A stretch of DNA of 64,000 nucleotides from Verrucomicrobiota bacterium (GTDB lineage Bacteria > Verrucomicrobiota > Verrucomicrobiia > Limisphaerales > UBA9464). Shown one piece after another: positions 55,209-64,000 of the stretch. The position numbers and the translations under genes are program-made. Location of the stretch: assembly GCA_947471985.1 (NCBI GenBank), contig CANIZL010000007.1, forward strand, positions 1 to 64,000, in the 5' to 3' direction. Under the pieces are notes generated by a model. That model worked only from the letters and a program-made list of their open reading frames with translations, was not told the DNA's origin and made no database searches. Each line of letters opens with the position of its first letter. Positions within the stretch are counted from its first letter, which is position 1.

Positions 55209-57935
55209 TCAAGGAACCCGCTGGCGAAAAAACCGCCGCACTCCCGCCGGATTCACGATCAACCCGTCGGGAACGGGAAAGGCATCCGCCGCCACGGGCG
55301 TCCATTGGACCAAATCTTCCGAACTCTCGTAGAACGACTCCGTCCCCGTGGAAGCCGGCACCAACAGCACCCGCCGATCCGCCGTCACCTCGTACCGCAG
55401 CAATCCCATATTTTGTCCCGTGGGCCCGGTGCTTTGGGTCGCGAGGGATACCTGAAAATCCCGGGTGGCCCCATTTCCGTCGCTATCGATGGCCGAAACC
55501 GTGACAACCACCACCCCGGCGTCGCTCGTTTTGCGGGACACGGTTACTACGAGGCTGGGCACCCCATCCGCCGTCCGGGTTCCGGCGACGACGTCCAGGA
55601 GATCCGGGCGATCCAGACGCACCTGGATCTGCACCAACCGAGCCGGTGTGCGATTATCCCCAAAGTAGATGCTCGCCTCCACGGCAGAATTGGTGCCCAT
55701 GGCGAGATTCGCCAGGGGCAGGATTACCGGCGGCTCGACCAACGCCAGGTCCGGGCTGAGGTACACCGTCTCTTCCGGCGCGAAGCCACTGCCGGCCAGC
55801 GAGGCATCCACCGCCTGCACCGACCAATAGACTCGATCCACTCCCGCCAGACGTTCTTTCGGGGGCGTGAGGATCAGGCTGGTATTGAATCCGGCATTCC
55901 CGGGTTGCCAGGCCAAACGCCGACCGGTATCGGGATCGGCCATCACCGACATAATATCGCCCCGCCCCGGGGCCGTGCCGATGCGAACTTCATACGTTAA
56001 TGCCCCTGTCTGATTGCCGTCCCGAGACGCTTGCCAATCCAACCAGAGTTGCTCGCCGTCAAAAGTTCCCCGTAAACGGGTCGGCGCACGCGGCAACGTA
56101 TTAACCCCCGCCGCCCGGTTCGTGAAGGCCAGGGTGGTGCCGACCGTGCGGGACATCAGTGCATCCAGAGATCCGTCGCCATTCAGATCCGCCACACTGA
56201 GCCACCCCTGCCCCACGGGGTCCGGCAGTCCGTACGATCCCTCCCCGAAGACTCCCCCGCCGCGATTTTTCAGAAAACTGGTTTGGATACGTAGCTTGGC
56301 ATTGCCCCCCGGCTGCCCCTGCACCGTTTGATCGTGACACAGAAGATCAGCCCAGCCGTCTCCATCAAAATCCCCGGCGACCACCGCCGCTCGCACGGCG
56401 GTATTTGCGTTCGAATTATCAGGGCCAATGCTGCGCTGCTGGATCAATTCAAACTGGCCGTCGCCCCGGTTCAAATACACCCCCAGCATGGGACGGCTCA
56501 GAATCGTATAGGTTAACCAAACATCGAGTCGTCCGTCCCCGTCAAAATCCGCGCTGCCCGCCTGGCCGCCCACGGCATTGGCGACGGCGGGCGCATCTCC
56601 GATGCGAAACGGCATGCTCCACGGCTCAAAACCGCCCCGACCGGTGTTGCGCAAAACCTGAGCGCCCCCTGCGCGATCACTCAGCACGGCACCGCTCCGC
56701 CAGGCCAAAAGATCCGGCCACCCGTCACCGTCAAAATCTCCCGCACTGATCTGCGCCAGCACGCTGCTCACTCGGATCTCGTGGCGTCGAAATTCCCGTC
56801 CCTCCCCCCGGTTCTCATAAAACCGGAGCAAACCGATATTGGTGTCAACAATCATCAAATCCGGATCGCCATCCCGGTCAAAATCGGCCACGGCAAACGA
56901 AGTTGTTAAAGTCAGATTGGTGATACTGGACTGCAATCGGAATCGATTCGACGTGGCGGTGCAGTCGTTAATCCACACCTGTACTACCCGTCTGGCCAGA
57001 CCCACCAGCACCAGATCCGGTCGCCCGTCCCCGTTGAAATCGGCCACCGCCGCCTGGGCGTCGCGGTCCACGGCAGCTACCGTGTCGGTGCCATTATCAT
57101 AGTATGTGGGCTCCGACATTCCCAAGCGGGGAGTCCACGTCATAAAACGGGAAGTCCCGCCGAAATCTGCGGTCACCGAAGGTCCCGACCCGACGGATGA
57201 TAAGGAACCGGAGCCGCCGGCGAACAGCGCTGGTCGCTGGGTAAAAACAAAGGACTGCACCGACGTCGGCGCTCCCGCATTTGTGGAAGGGGACACCGCC
57301 ACCTGCAACGTGGTGGATCCCACCCGACCCACTGTCGCCCGAAGGCTCAGATAATTGGTCACCCCCACCTCCACGCGCATGCCGGCCGGATCCACCAGAC
57401 CCGGGTTCGAAGAAGAAAACCTATAGCTATAGGCCGGGGTACCGACCTGATCGGGATCACGGATCGGCAGGGCTATGAGTGGGATTACTTCACCCAAGGT
57501 AGCCGACAAATCCGCGATCGGCCCCAAAATGGGGGGATCATTGACCGCCAGCACCGTGAACGCCATCCGGCTCGTCGCGAGCCCCCGAGTCCCATCCGAC
57601 AAGGTCAGACTGAGAGTTGAGGTCCCGGAGCTATTCTCGACGGGCACGAGTCGGAGCGTCCAATTGGTGCCGCCACCCTCCACGGAAATGCCATTGGCCG
57701 TCAGCACCTGAGCATTGCCAGTGGCGACCTCCAGATTGAAACCCGCGACATTGGTTTCCGTCGTATAGATCGCGATGGGCACCGGCCCTACCGGCATATC
57801 CTCCTGGGTGATCAACGGGAAAAGCTTCGCAAATGTCGTGGTGGCACCCCGGACCACCGGTCCCAGTCCGACGAATAAAAGCAGACTACACCAAAGCGGT
57901 GCACGGCGAACGAGCTGAGCAAATTTCAGGTTCAT
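55209..57935 (-). CDS. Large secreted FG-GAP/VCBS repeat protein
   Basis: The 908-aa protein has a signal peptide (WCSLLLFVGLGPVVRGA). The N-terminal 230 residues contain cadherin/Ig-like strands (FTVLAVNDPPILGPIADLSA). At least six FG-GAP/VCBS units follow, each with the calcium-like DxDxDGxxD pattern (DFNGDGRPDLVLVG, DFDRDGDPDLMIVD, DFDGDGWPDLLAW, DFDGDGRLDVWL, DFDGDGWADLLC, DLNGDGSLDALM). This predicts a seven-bladed propeller. A further Ig-like region ends in VRRFFRQRVP, a C-terminal pattern often seen in verrucomicrobial secreted proteins. It is likely extracellular and adhesive or ligand-binding. Confidence 0.9.
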   Translation of the reverse strand: MNLKFAQLVRRAPLWCSLLLFVGLGPVVRGATTTFAKLFPLITQEDMPVGPVPIAIYTTETNVAGFNLEVATGNAQVLTANGISVEGGGTNWTLRLVPVENSSGTSTLSLTLSDGTRGLATSRMAFTVLAVNDPPILGPIADLSATLGEVIPLIALPIRDPDQVGTPAYSYRFSSSNPGLVDPAGMRVEVGVTNYLSLRATVGRVGSTTLQVAVSPSTNAGAPTSVQSFVFTQRPALFAGGSGSLSSVGSGPSVTADFGGTSRFMTWTPRLGMSEPTYYDNGTDTVAAVDRDAQAAVADFNGDGRPDLVLVGLARRVVQVWINDCTATSNRFRLQSSITNLTLTTSFAVADFDRDGDPDLMIVDTNIGLLRFYENRGEGREFRRHEIRVSSVLAQISAGDFDGDGWPDLLAWRSGAVLSDRAGGAQVLRNTGRGGFEPWSMPFRIGDAPAVANAVGGQAGSADFDGDGRLDVWLTYTILSRPMLGVYLNRGDGQFELIQQRSIGPDNSNANTAVRAAVVAGDFDGDGWADLLCHDQTVQGQPGGNAKLRIQTSFLKNRGGGVFGEGSYGLPDPVGQGWLSVADLNGDGSLDALMSRTVGTTLAFTNRAAGVNTLPRAPTRLRGTFDGEQLWLDWQASRDGNQTGALTYEVRIGTAPGRGDIMSVMADPDTGRRLAWQPGNAGFNTSLILTPPKERLAGVDRVYWSVQAVDASLAGSGFAPEETVYLSPDLALVEPPVILPLANLAMGTNSAVEASIYFGDNRTPARLVQIQVRLDRPDLLDVVAGTRTADGVPSLVVTVSRKTSDAGVVVVTVSAIDSDGNGATRDFQVSLATQSTGPTGQNMGLLRYEVTADRRVLLVPASTGTESFYESSEDLVQWTPVAADAFPVPDGLIVNPAGVRRFFRQRVP

Positions 57936-58268
57936 AGCAGGGTTCGTGGTTCGAGAGGATCTCGTCTTGCAGGGAATTCTGTATGAGTGTTACCACACAG
58001 GTAAACACTGTCAAGGCTTCCCAAAGATGCCCCACCCAACACGGACCCCGCAGGCCACTCAGAAGGCGGTGGGAGTACTCAGTGGACGTCGAAAAAATGC
58101 GGGGCGATATTGCGACGCTTGCCGTCAGGCCAAGGAACCTCTCCGAAGAAGCCGGCGGGTTAAACACTCAGCGCCCGTCGGCAACTGTGCTCCAAGCGAT
58201 CCCGCGCCAGACCGCGGCCCAAGGGGAAACACCGTCCAATCGTCCCTAAACCATCCGCCTCCCGGTCC
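57936..58268. promoter_or_regulatory. Upstream region of the FG-GAP gene with an imperfect palindrome
   Basis: This 333-bp gap holds no supportable gene. About 50 bp upstream of the FG-GAP start is GTGTTACC-ACACA-GGTAAACAC (57987-58008), an imperfect inverted repeat missing one T in the left arm. It could be an operator for the secreted protein gene. ORFs in the gap are Arg/Pro-rich and unlikely. Confidence 0.35.
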
Positions 58269-58556
58269 TCAGTGCCCTGCCCGCAGGGTTGCCTGACCGT
58301 GCAGCAGTTTGACGCAACAGGTCAGCCGATACTTCTCCGGATCCTTGTTCCACTGATCCAAAACGTCGAGTTCCTCATCGGTGGCGGGACTCAGATTCTC
58401 CATGCCGGAGACGACTTCCGCCGCACACGTACCGCACGAGCAGTTGAAGCAGCCGGCCTCCATTTCCACGCCCGCCTGTTCGCCCGCCTCCACCAACAGT
58501 TCCCCGTCCGCGACCTCGGCAGTAGCGTTGGAAGGAAGAATGGTAATTCGTGCCAT
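58269..58556 (-). CDS. [2Fe-2S] ferredoxin
   Basis: The ATG at 58556 (MARITILPSNATAEV) is the start. The 95-aa protein has the plant-type ferredoxin fold with the cluster ligands CFNCSCGTC (spacing C-x2-C-x1-C-x2-C region) and the last cysteine in RLTCCVKLLHG. It is an electron carrier; the partner is not evident from neighbours. It is on the minus strand behind the divergent PVC dehydrogenase gene. Confidence 0.9.
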   Translation of the reverse strand: MARITILPSNATAEVADGELLVEAGEQAGVEMEAGCFNCSCGTCAAEVVSGMENLSPATDEELDVLDQWNKDPEKYRLTCCVKLLHGQATLRAGH

Positions 58557-58803
58557 GCCTGAAGAGGTAACGGGGCGGCGGAGGTTTTCAAGACAACCCA
58601 CGCCCCTCCCCGCCGTCGCCCACGCGATTCACCCCGATCTACCGGGCGCCTCGGCGGTCATTTTGAGGCGGAACCAACCACGCTGACCTGCCCAGCGCCG
58701 CAATTCCAAGGGAATCCGCCATCCTCCTCCCGTGCCCACCCCTCCAACGAAGCCTTAGTTTTTTCTCGCGGAGGGTCCGCCTGAGCGACTTAATTTAGCC
58801 CCC

Positions 58804-60909
58804 GTGCACCACTTGAATTTCCTCCGCGCCCGCACCGCTTTGGGCCGAGCCATCGCTCTGGCCGCCTTCGCGGCATCGCTGCCGACCCAAGTCCTACAGG
58901 CCGCCGACCACGCCCACGGTCTTGCCGCCGCTCAAGCAGCCGTAAAGGCCATGACCACTCCCTCGGGCGTCGCCGCCAGCCTGTTCGCGGCGGAACCCAT
59001 GGTCGTCAATCCCGCCGACATGGACGTGGATCAACGGGGACGTGTCTGGGTCACCGAAGGGGCCAATTATCGCTCCACGTTTCAGAAATGGGGCGTCCTC
59101 CGGCCGGAAGGCGACCGGATTCAGATTCTGGAGGACACCGATGGCGATGGTATCGCGGATCGGGCGAAAACATTTTATCAGGATCTCAGCATCAACACGG
59201 CCCTCGGCATCTGCGTGCTGGGCAACCGGGTGATCGTCTCGAGCGCTCCCGGTGTGTTTATTTTGACCGACACCGACGGCGATGACGTGGCCGACCAGCG
59301 CGAGCTGCTGTTCTCCTGCGATCCCAAACAGGCGGATCATGACCACGCGATGCACGCGTTCGTCTTCGGTCCGGATGGCAAACTCTATTTCAATTACGGC
59401 AATGCCGGCGGCTACCTCCGGCAACCGCCCGCGAGCCTGAAGAAGTTGCCCCTGCATGGGAAACTCGATCTGGCGGAATTGGCCCGCGGGGAATTCGTCA
59501 AGGACATCGACGGCCGCGAGGTCACCGCCCAAGGCAAGCCGTATCGCCAGGGCATGGCGTTCCGCTGCAATCTCGACGGATCCCAGCTGGAGGTAATCGG
59601 GCACAATTTCCGGAACAACTACGAAGTAGCCGTGGATTCGTACGGCACCGTCTGGCAGCCCGACAATGATGACGACGGCAATCAGGGCGTGCGCATCAAT
59701 TACGTCATGGAAGGCGGCAACTATGGCTACACGGACGAACTCACCGGAGCCGGCTGGGGCCAGAAGCGCACCGGCTGGGAAAAGGAAATCCCCCGGCGCC
59801 ACTGGCACCTGAACGATCCCGGCGTGGTGCCCAATCTGCTGCTGACCGGTGCGGGCTCGCCGACCGGCATGGCCTTCTATGAAGGGGACCTCCTGCCCGC
59901 CGCCTTCCGTGGGCAACCGATCCACTGTGATGCCGGTCCGCGAGTGGTGCGCGCCTATCCCGCCACGGCGAAGGGCGCCGGTTACGAGGCCACCATCGAA
60001 AACCTGCTGACCACCCAGGACTCCTGGTTCCGACCCAGCGACGTCGCCGTGGGTCCGGACGGTTCGCTGTACGTGGCCGACTGGAACGACGCCGGTGTGG
60101 GCGGGCACTACATGGCGGATCAAAGCGTGGAAACCATGACCGGCCGGGTGATCCGGCTGGCACCTCCCGGCCAGCGGCCCGTCGTTCCAGCCTTGGATCT
60201 GAAGACCCCCGCGGGTGCTGTGGCGGCCCTGAAGTCCCCCAATCGCGCCACCTATTATCTGGCCTGGACCGCGGTGCAAAAATTCGGTCCGGCGGCGGCC
60301 CCGGCGTTGGGAAAACTGTGGCACTCCAAGACAGCCCCCGCCCACCACCGGGCGCGAGCGTTGCAAGCGCTCACCCGTCTGGCGGGCAAATCCGAGACGG
60401 GCATCGCCGAGGGCCTGCTGGATGCGAATCCCAATCTCCGAATCACGGCGTACCGCATCGCCCGCGATTTGAATCACCACGTCCTGGCCCACGCCCAGAA
60501 GCTGGCGCTCGACCCCAACCCGGCCGTGCGTCGGGAAGTGGCGGTTTCGCTGCGGCGACTGAATGCTCCCGAGATTCCCCAGCTGTGGTCCCAATTGGCG
60601 CGCCAGTATGACGGTTCGGATCGCTGGTACCTGGAGGCTCTGGGCATCGGCGCGGGCGCCCAATGGGACGCCTGCCTCGGTGCCTATCTCGGCGCGATCA
60701 AGAACGATCTCTCCGCCCCTGGCGCGGCCGACATCGTCTGGCGCAGCCGATCCAAAGCCACCCCGGCCCTGCTGGTCAAACTGGTCACGGCCCCGGGACT
60801 CAGCACAGACCAGAAGGATCACTACATGCGGGCGTTCGATTTCCTGAGCGGGAAGGAAAAAGAGGCGGCTTTGGAAGAACTGGCGTTGGCGCAGTTGAAT
60901 GCCAAGTGA
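58804..60909 (+). CDS. PVC-type membrane-bound dehydrogenase domain protein with HEAT-like repeats
   Basis: The GTG start gives 701 aa with a signal peptide (AIALAAFAASLPTQVLQAAD). The N-terminal 440 residues form the PVC-specific six-bladed dehydrogenase-like propeller (GVAASLFAAEPMVVNPADMDVD, GRVWVTEGANY, DTDGDGIADRAKTF, FGPDGKLYFNYGNAGG, YGTVWQPDNDDDGNQG, VAVGPDGSLYVADWND). The rest holds alpha-helical HEAT-like units (ARALQALTRLAGKS, DPNPAVRREVAVSLRRL). The C-terminal heme c domain often fused to such proteins is absent; no CxxCH was found. It overlaps the small phosphatase start (GTGA). Confidence 0.92.
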   Translation: MHHLNFLRARTALGRAIALAAFAASLPTQVLQAADHAHGLAAAQAAVKAMTTPSGVAASLFAAEPMVVNPADMDVDQRGRVWVTEGANYRSTFQKWGVLRPEGDRIQILEDTDGDGIADRAKTFYQDLSINTALGICVLGNRVIVSSAPGVFILTDTDGDDVADQRELLFSCDPKQADHDHAMHAFVFGPDGKLYFNYGNAGGYLRQPPASLKKLPLHGKLDLAELARGEFVKDIDGREVTAQGKPYRQGMAFRCNLDGSQLEVIGHNFRNNYEVAVDSYGTVWQPDNDDDGNQGVRINYVMEGGNYGYTDELTGAGWGQKRTGWEKEIPRRHWHLNDPGVVPNLLLTGAGSPTGMAFYEGDLLPAAFRGQPIHCDAGPRVVRAYPATAKGAGYEATIENLLTTQDSWFRPSDVAVGPDGSLYVADWNDAGVGGHYMADQSVETMTGRVIRLAPPGQRPVVPALDLKTPAGAVAALKSPNRATYYLAWTAVQKFGPAAAPALGKLWHSKTAPAHHRARALQALTRLAGKSETGIAEGLLDANPNLRITAYRIARDLNHHVLAHAQKLALDPNPAVRREVAVSLRRLNAPEIPQLWSQLARQYDGSDRWYLEALGIGAGAQWDACLGAYLGAIKNDLSAPGAADIVWRSRSKATPALLVKLVTAPGLSTDQKDHYMRAFDFLSGKEKEAALEELALAQLNAK

Positions 60910-61235
60910 AGTTGCTCTTCATCTGCTCGCGCAACCTGATTCGCAGCCTGACGGCGGAAGCGTGTTTTCGGGGTGACCCGGTGCACACGGTGCGCAGCGC
61001 CGGCACGGAACCCAGCGCCCGCCGCCGCGTGACGCCCGGCGATCTCGGCTGGGCCGACGCCATCCTGGTGATGGAGAAAAAGCACGCCGCCTACTTAAAA
61101 AGCCGCTTCCCCGAGGACATCGAGGGGAAGCGGCTGATCGTTCTGCAGATCCCCGACGACTATGAATTCGGGGACCCCGACCTCGTGGCCCAGTTGCGGG
61201 GCCGCGTGGAGGAGGAATTTCAGGGCCGCAGATAA
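60906..61235 (+). CDS. Small predicted protein-tyrosine phosphatase (COG4551-like)
   Basis: The GTG at 60906 overlaps the previous stop (GTGA). The 109-aa product begins KLLFICSRNLIRSLTAE, where CSRNLIRS is a C-x5-R phosphatase loop. It continues with VRSAGTEPSARRRV and DAILVMEKKHAAYL, and ends with IPDDYEFGDPDLVAQL supplying the late Asp. This is the layout of low-molecular-weight tyrosine phosphatase-like proteins of the COG4551 type. Substrate unknown. The 3' end overlaps the convergent glucan phosphorylase gene by 16 bp. Confidence 0.88.
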   Translation: MKLLFICSRNLIRSLTAEACFRGDPVHTVRSAGTEPSARRRVTPGDLGWADAILVMEKKHAAYLKSRFPEDIEGKRLIVLQIPDDYEFGDPDLVAQLRGRVEEEFQGRR

Positions 61236-63376
61236 TACTTCTGGGTGTATTCCTGAACCATTCGCCAGGTGCTGTATTGCGCCGCCAGCGTGACCCAGGC
61301 GTGCCGGATCCGTTGAATCCACTCCCGCGGAATGCCATCGGCATCGCGCTGGAAGAAGAGCGGAATGACCTGCTCGGTGAGGGCGCGATAAAGGTTCTCG
61401 CTGTCCACCCGGTCCTGCTCGTTGACGTCGTCGGGGTGGCTGTCCGGACCGATGCCAAATCCGTTTTTGCCGTCGAAGCCCTCGCGCCACCAGCCATCGA
61501 GAATGCTGAGGTTCAAACATCCGTGCGTCGTGGTCTTCATGCCGCTGGTACCCGAGGCCTCCAACGGGCGGCGCGGATTGTTCAGCCAGATATCACAGCC
61601 CGCCACCATCTGACGCGCCACGTGAATGTCGTAGTTTTCCAGGAAAATCAGGTGTCCCTTCAGCTCGCTGAATTTGGACAGATGAATGACCTTTTGAATG
61701 AAGGCCTTGCCCATGTCATCCCGCGGATGCGCCTTGCCGGCAAAAACGAATTGGATCGGGCGCTTGGTGTCGCGAATCAGGCGCACCACCTCTTCGAATC
61801 GATCAAAAATCAACGGGGCGCGCTTGTACGTGGCGAACCGGCGGGCAAAACCAATCGTCAACGCATCGGGATTTAAGAAGGAATCAAACGTGATGAAATC
61901 CCCCTGACTGAACGTGCGGCCCTGCAGGAGCAGGCGACGACGGGCAAATTCGATCAACTCGCGACGCAGCTTGTACCGGAGCGACCAGACCTCGGCGTCG
62001 GAAATCACCGACGGATCCGCCAGTTTCTTCCAGAATTCCGGGGTGTTCGCGTCGGTGACAAAATCGTGATCCATCCGGTTGGGGAACTGCTCCTGGAATT
62101 TCCGTCGCCAAACCCGCCGCATCGTGCCCTTCATCCAACCGACGAGGTGAACACCATTCGTAATATGCCCAATGGGCACCTCCGAGGCATCCGTCGTGTG
62201 GTACAACTCGCGCCACATATCGCGGCTGACCTGTCCGTGCAGTTCGCTGACCCCGTTGGCCGCCCGCGAGAAGCGCAAACCGAGCACGGTCATGCAGAAG
62301 GGTTCCGACAGATCACCCGTACGAACCCGTCCCAGGTTCATGACGTCCTCGTGCCCAAGCTTGAGCCCCTCCGCGAACTTGCCGGCCGCATAGCGCATCA
62401 GATCGCTGCTGAACCGATCGTGCCCCGCCTCCACCGGCGTGTGGGTGGTAAAGAGACACTCCTGCTTGGTGCGGAGACCCGCCTCCGCAAACGGCATGCC
62501 GGCCGCCATTTTTTCGCGGATCAACTCCAGGGTTAGAAAGGCCGCATGGCCCTCGTTCATGTGGAAGTTGCCGGGGCGATAGCCCAGCGCCCGCAGCAGG
62601 CGGACGCCGCCCACGCCAAGGACGATCTCCTGCAGGATACGCGTCGTCGAGTCGCCTCCATAAACGCGCAGGGTGAGATCCCGATGATGCGGTTCATTTT
62701 CGGGGCGATTGGTATCGAGCAGGTAAACCGGCACCCGGCCGACATTCACGCGCCAGGCATGGAAATAAACCACCGCCCCCTGCAGACGTACCGAACCCAC
62801 CAACGGCACGCCGGCCCCGGTCAGGACCGGTTCCAGCGGGAGGTTTTGGGGATGGAGCTGGGTGTAATACTCCGTCTGCCAGTTCTCGTGATTGAAGCCC
62901 TGCTGGAAGTAGCCCTCCTGGTAAAACAGGGAGATGCCGACAAACGGCAGGCCCAGATCCGAAGCGGACTTGGCATGGTCGCCGGCCAACGCTCCGAGAC
63001 CACCCGCAGCGATCGGCAAAGTCTCGTGAAAGGCAAATTCGGCGCTGAAGTAGGCGACCGGCTGGCCGACCAGCGCCGGGGCATTGGCGGCAGCCCAAGT
63101 GGTCTTGGTCTGGAGATACTGATCAAAATCAGCCAGCACCTTCCGCACCCGCCCGGCGAAACCCGGCTCCTGCAGGCGCACTCGCAGTTCATACGGCGAA
63201 AGCTCCCGCAGTACGGCCACCGCATTGTGATACAGATTCTGCCACCCCCGCGGCGACAGTTCCTGAAACAACTCCTGGGCATCCTGATCCCAGCTCCACC
63301 AAAGGTTCCGAGCCAGGCGGTCTAACCCGGCCGTCAGCTCACTCAATTCAGCCTGTGTCAGCGGTGTGGTTGCCAT
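61220..63376 (-). CDS. glgP: Alpha-glucan phosphorylase with DUF3417 N-terminus
   Basis: The 718-aa protein starts with the DUF3417 region (LDRLARNLWWSWDQDAQELF). The glycosyltransferase-35 domain follows: YFSAEFAFHETLPIAAGGLGALAGDH, FVGISLFYQEGYFQQ, NEGHAAFL, CLFTTHTPVEAGHD, HITNGVH, and the PLP-site region with EASGTSGMKTTTHG near the end. It removes glucose-1-phosphate from glycogen or maltodextrin. This short GlgP type is common in bacteria that lack the long N-terminal allosteric region. It is divergent from the phosphatidyltransferase gene. Confidence 0.94.
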   Translation of the reverse strand: MATTPLTQAELSELTAGLDRLARNLWWSWDQDAQELFQELSPRGWQNLYHNAVAVLRELSPYELRVRLQEPGFAGRVRKVLADFDQYLQTKTTWAAANAPALVGQPVAYFSAEFAFHETLPIAAGGLGALAGDHAKSASDLGLPFVGISLFYQEGYFQQGFNHENWQTEYYTQLHPQNLPLEPVLTGAGVPLVGSVRLQGAVVYFHAWRVNVGRVPVYLLDTNRPENEPHHRDLTLRVYGGDSTTRILQEIVLGVGGVRLLRALGYRPGNFHMNEGHAAFLTLELIREKMAAGMPFAEAGLRTKQECLFTTHTPVEAGHDRFSSDLMRYAAGKFAEGLKLGHEDVMNLGRVRTGDLSEPFCMTVLGLRFSRAANGVSELHGQVSRDMWRELYHTTDASEVPIGHITNGVHLVGWMKGTMRRVWRRKFQEQFPNRMDHDFVTDANTPEFWKKLADPSVISDAEVWSLRYKLRRELIEFARRRLLLQGRTFSQGDFITFDSFLNPDALTIGFARRFATYKRAPLIFDRFEEVVRLIRDTKRPIQFVFAGKAHPRDDMGKAFIQKVIHLSKFSELKGHLIFLENYDIHVARQMVAGCDIWLNNPRRPLEASGTSGMKTTTHGCLNLSILDGWWREGFDGKNGFGIGPDSHPDDVNEQDRVDSENLYRALTEQVIPLFFQRDADGIPREWIQRIRHAWVTLAAQYSTWRMVQEYTQKYYLRP

Positions 63377-63651
63377 TTTTGAAAAGTGCTATCGATACCG
63401 CAGGAACAATGCGTCCCCGCCAAGGCGGAAACTACTACCCGCCAATCCGGTCGGGGCAAACAGAATTCCTCCTGCCACCCACAAATCCCATTCATTCCCC
63501 CCAATCTCCCAACGGGTCACCGGGCACCTTACTTCATTCGTCGGAACCGCCGGCTGTCATTTGAGCCGCCGCCCAAAGCCCGCCATGCTGCCGCCATGTG
63601 GCCTGACGGTAACCGCTTCCACCCGCTATCCCGGAAAGGGATCACCCCCCC

Positions 63652-64000
63652 GTGAACCTGCCGAACCAGTTGACCACCTCGCGGTTCGTCCTCACCGCGG
63701 TCTTCCTCTGGGCCGTCTTCTGGCGCGGCCCGATCAATGACACCCTGGCGCTGGCCTTTTTCTGCCTCGCGAGCCTCACGGATCTCCTCGACGGAAAGAT
63801 TGCCCGCGAACGCGGTCTGATCACCAGCTTCGGCACCCTGATGGATCCCCTTGCCGACAAGATCCTTACCTGTTCCGCCTTCATCGCCCTGGTGGAACGG
63901 CATGTCATCAGTCCGCCTCCCGGGGTGTTTACCCTCGGCGCCTACACCGCCCGCCCACAGGTCGCGGCCTGGATGGTGGTGATCATCGTGGCTCGGGAGC
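63652..64000 (+). CDS. pgsA: CDP-alcohol phosphatidyltransferase (PgsA-like), 3' end beyond window
   Basis: A GTG at 63652 opens a frame that runs to the window edge without a stop, so it is missing from the ORF track. The 116 visible residues begin NLPNQLTTSRFVLTAVFLW. They contain the complete CDP-OH-P signature DG-x2-AR-x8-G-x3-D-x3-D in LLDGKIARERGLITSFG...DPLADK. The closest match is phosphatidylglycerophosphate synthase, an inner-membrane enzyme that joins CDP-diacylglycerol and glycerol-3-phosphate. The start fits the typical N-terminus of PgsA. Confidence 0.88.
   Translation, partial: MNLPNQLTTSRFVLTAVFLWAVFWRGPINDTLALAFFCLASLTDLLDGKIARERGLITSFGTLMDPLADKILTCSAFIALVERHVISPPPGVFTLGAYTARPQVAAWMVVIIVARE

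Noticed and set aside
58894-60822. 642-aa minus-strand ORF opposite the PVC dehydrogenase
   Set aside because: Antisense shadow; the plus-strand frame has a signal peptide and propeller motifs.

Overview
The window looks like a chromosomal segment of a GC-rich, Gram-negative member of the PVC superphylum, most likely Verrucomicrobiota (a Pedosphaera/Limisphaera-like lineage). This rests on gene content: a PVC-type membrane-bound dehydrogenase domain protein, Planctomycete/Verrucomicrobia-style cytochrome c domain proteins fused to DUF2231, a verrucomicrobial type II pseudopilin with a short His-Asp-Gly tail motif, sialate-O-acetylesterase-type and BD-FAE-type esterases, and an FG-GAP secreted protein. 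No rRNA, tRNA or CRISPR array was seen. Most long ORFs in the supplied track are antisense shadows of real genes, as expected at this GC content.

Layout. 1-640: the 5' end of a REP-associated tyrosine transposase (RAYT) on the minus strand, running off the window edge, plus a run of short GGAGCCTGG-type repeats. 641-8913: a TAXI-type solute-binding protein, an unknown secreted protein, an FGE-like lipoprotein, a PhoD-like phosphatase coupled to a nucleotidyltransferase, a VOC protein and a small DUF2946-like protein. 8999-14858: a heavy-metal efflux set (CzcC, an unusually small CzcB-like adaptor, CzcA, and a periplasmic His/Cys-rich protein).

15360-29166 is the most interesting part. A CHASE-domain hybrid histidine kinase and a receiver-AAA+-Fis sigma-54 activator are followed by repeated TGTTTCA half-sites and a near-consensus -24/-12 promoter. 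Ten co-directional genes come next: an outer-membrane barrel protein, a BMP-family ABC importer (binding protein, two permeases, ATPase), two isochorismatase-family cysteine hydrolases (one strongly resembling biuret amidohydrolase), an NCS2-like permease, a ChrR-like cupin and a standalone copy of the C-terminal domain of allophanate hydrolase. I read this as a nitrogen-regulated system that imports and hydrolyses a biuret/triuret-type or purine-breakdown compound. The free-standing AH_C domain, without an amidase partner in the window, is the least expected element.

29239-41698: two large secreted esterase fusions on the minus strand, a YchJ/SEC-C protein, a second VOC protein, a second cluster of GGAGCCTGG repeats, a cytochrome c/glucose-sorbosone dehydrogenase fusion, an outer-membrane barrel, and a DUF2231/double-cytochrome protein. 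41786-47343: an esterase lipoprotein followed by a Bat-like VWA, TPR and propeller/EF-hand run. 47403-64000: mostly housekeeping genes (purine nucleoside phosphorylase, EamA transporter, pseudopilin, tgt, tail-specific protease, tadA, NUDIX, FG-GAP protein, ferredoxin, PVC dehydrogenase, small protein-tyrosine phosphatase, alpha-glucan phosphorylase and the 5' part of a phosphatidylglycerophosphate synthase-type gene). Perfect hairpins sit between several convergent pairs and are probable bidirectional terminators.

All calls come from reading the sequence and recalled family signatures. No database search was run.
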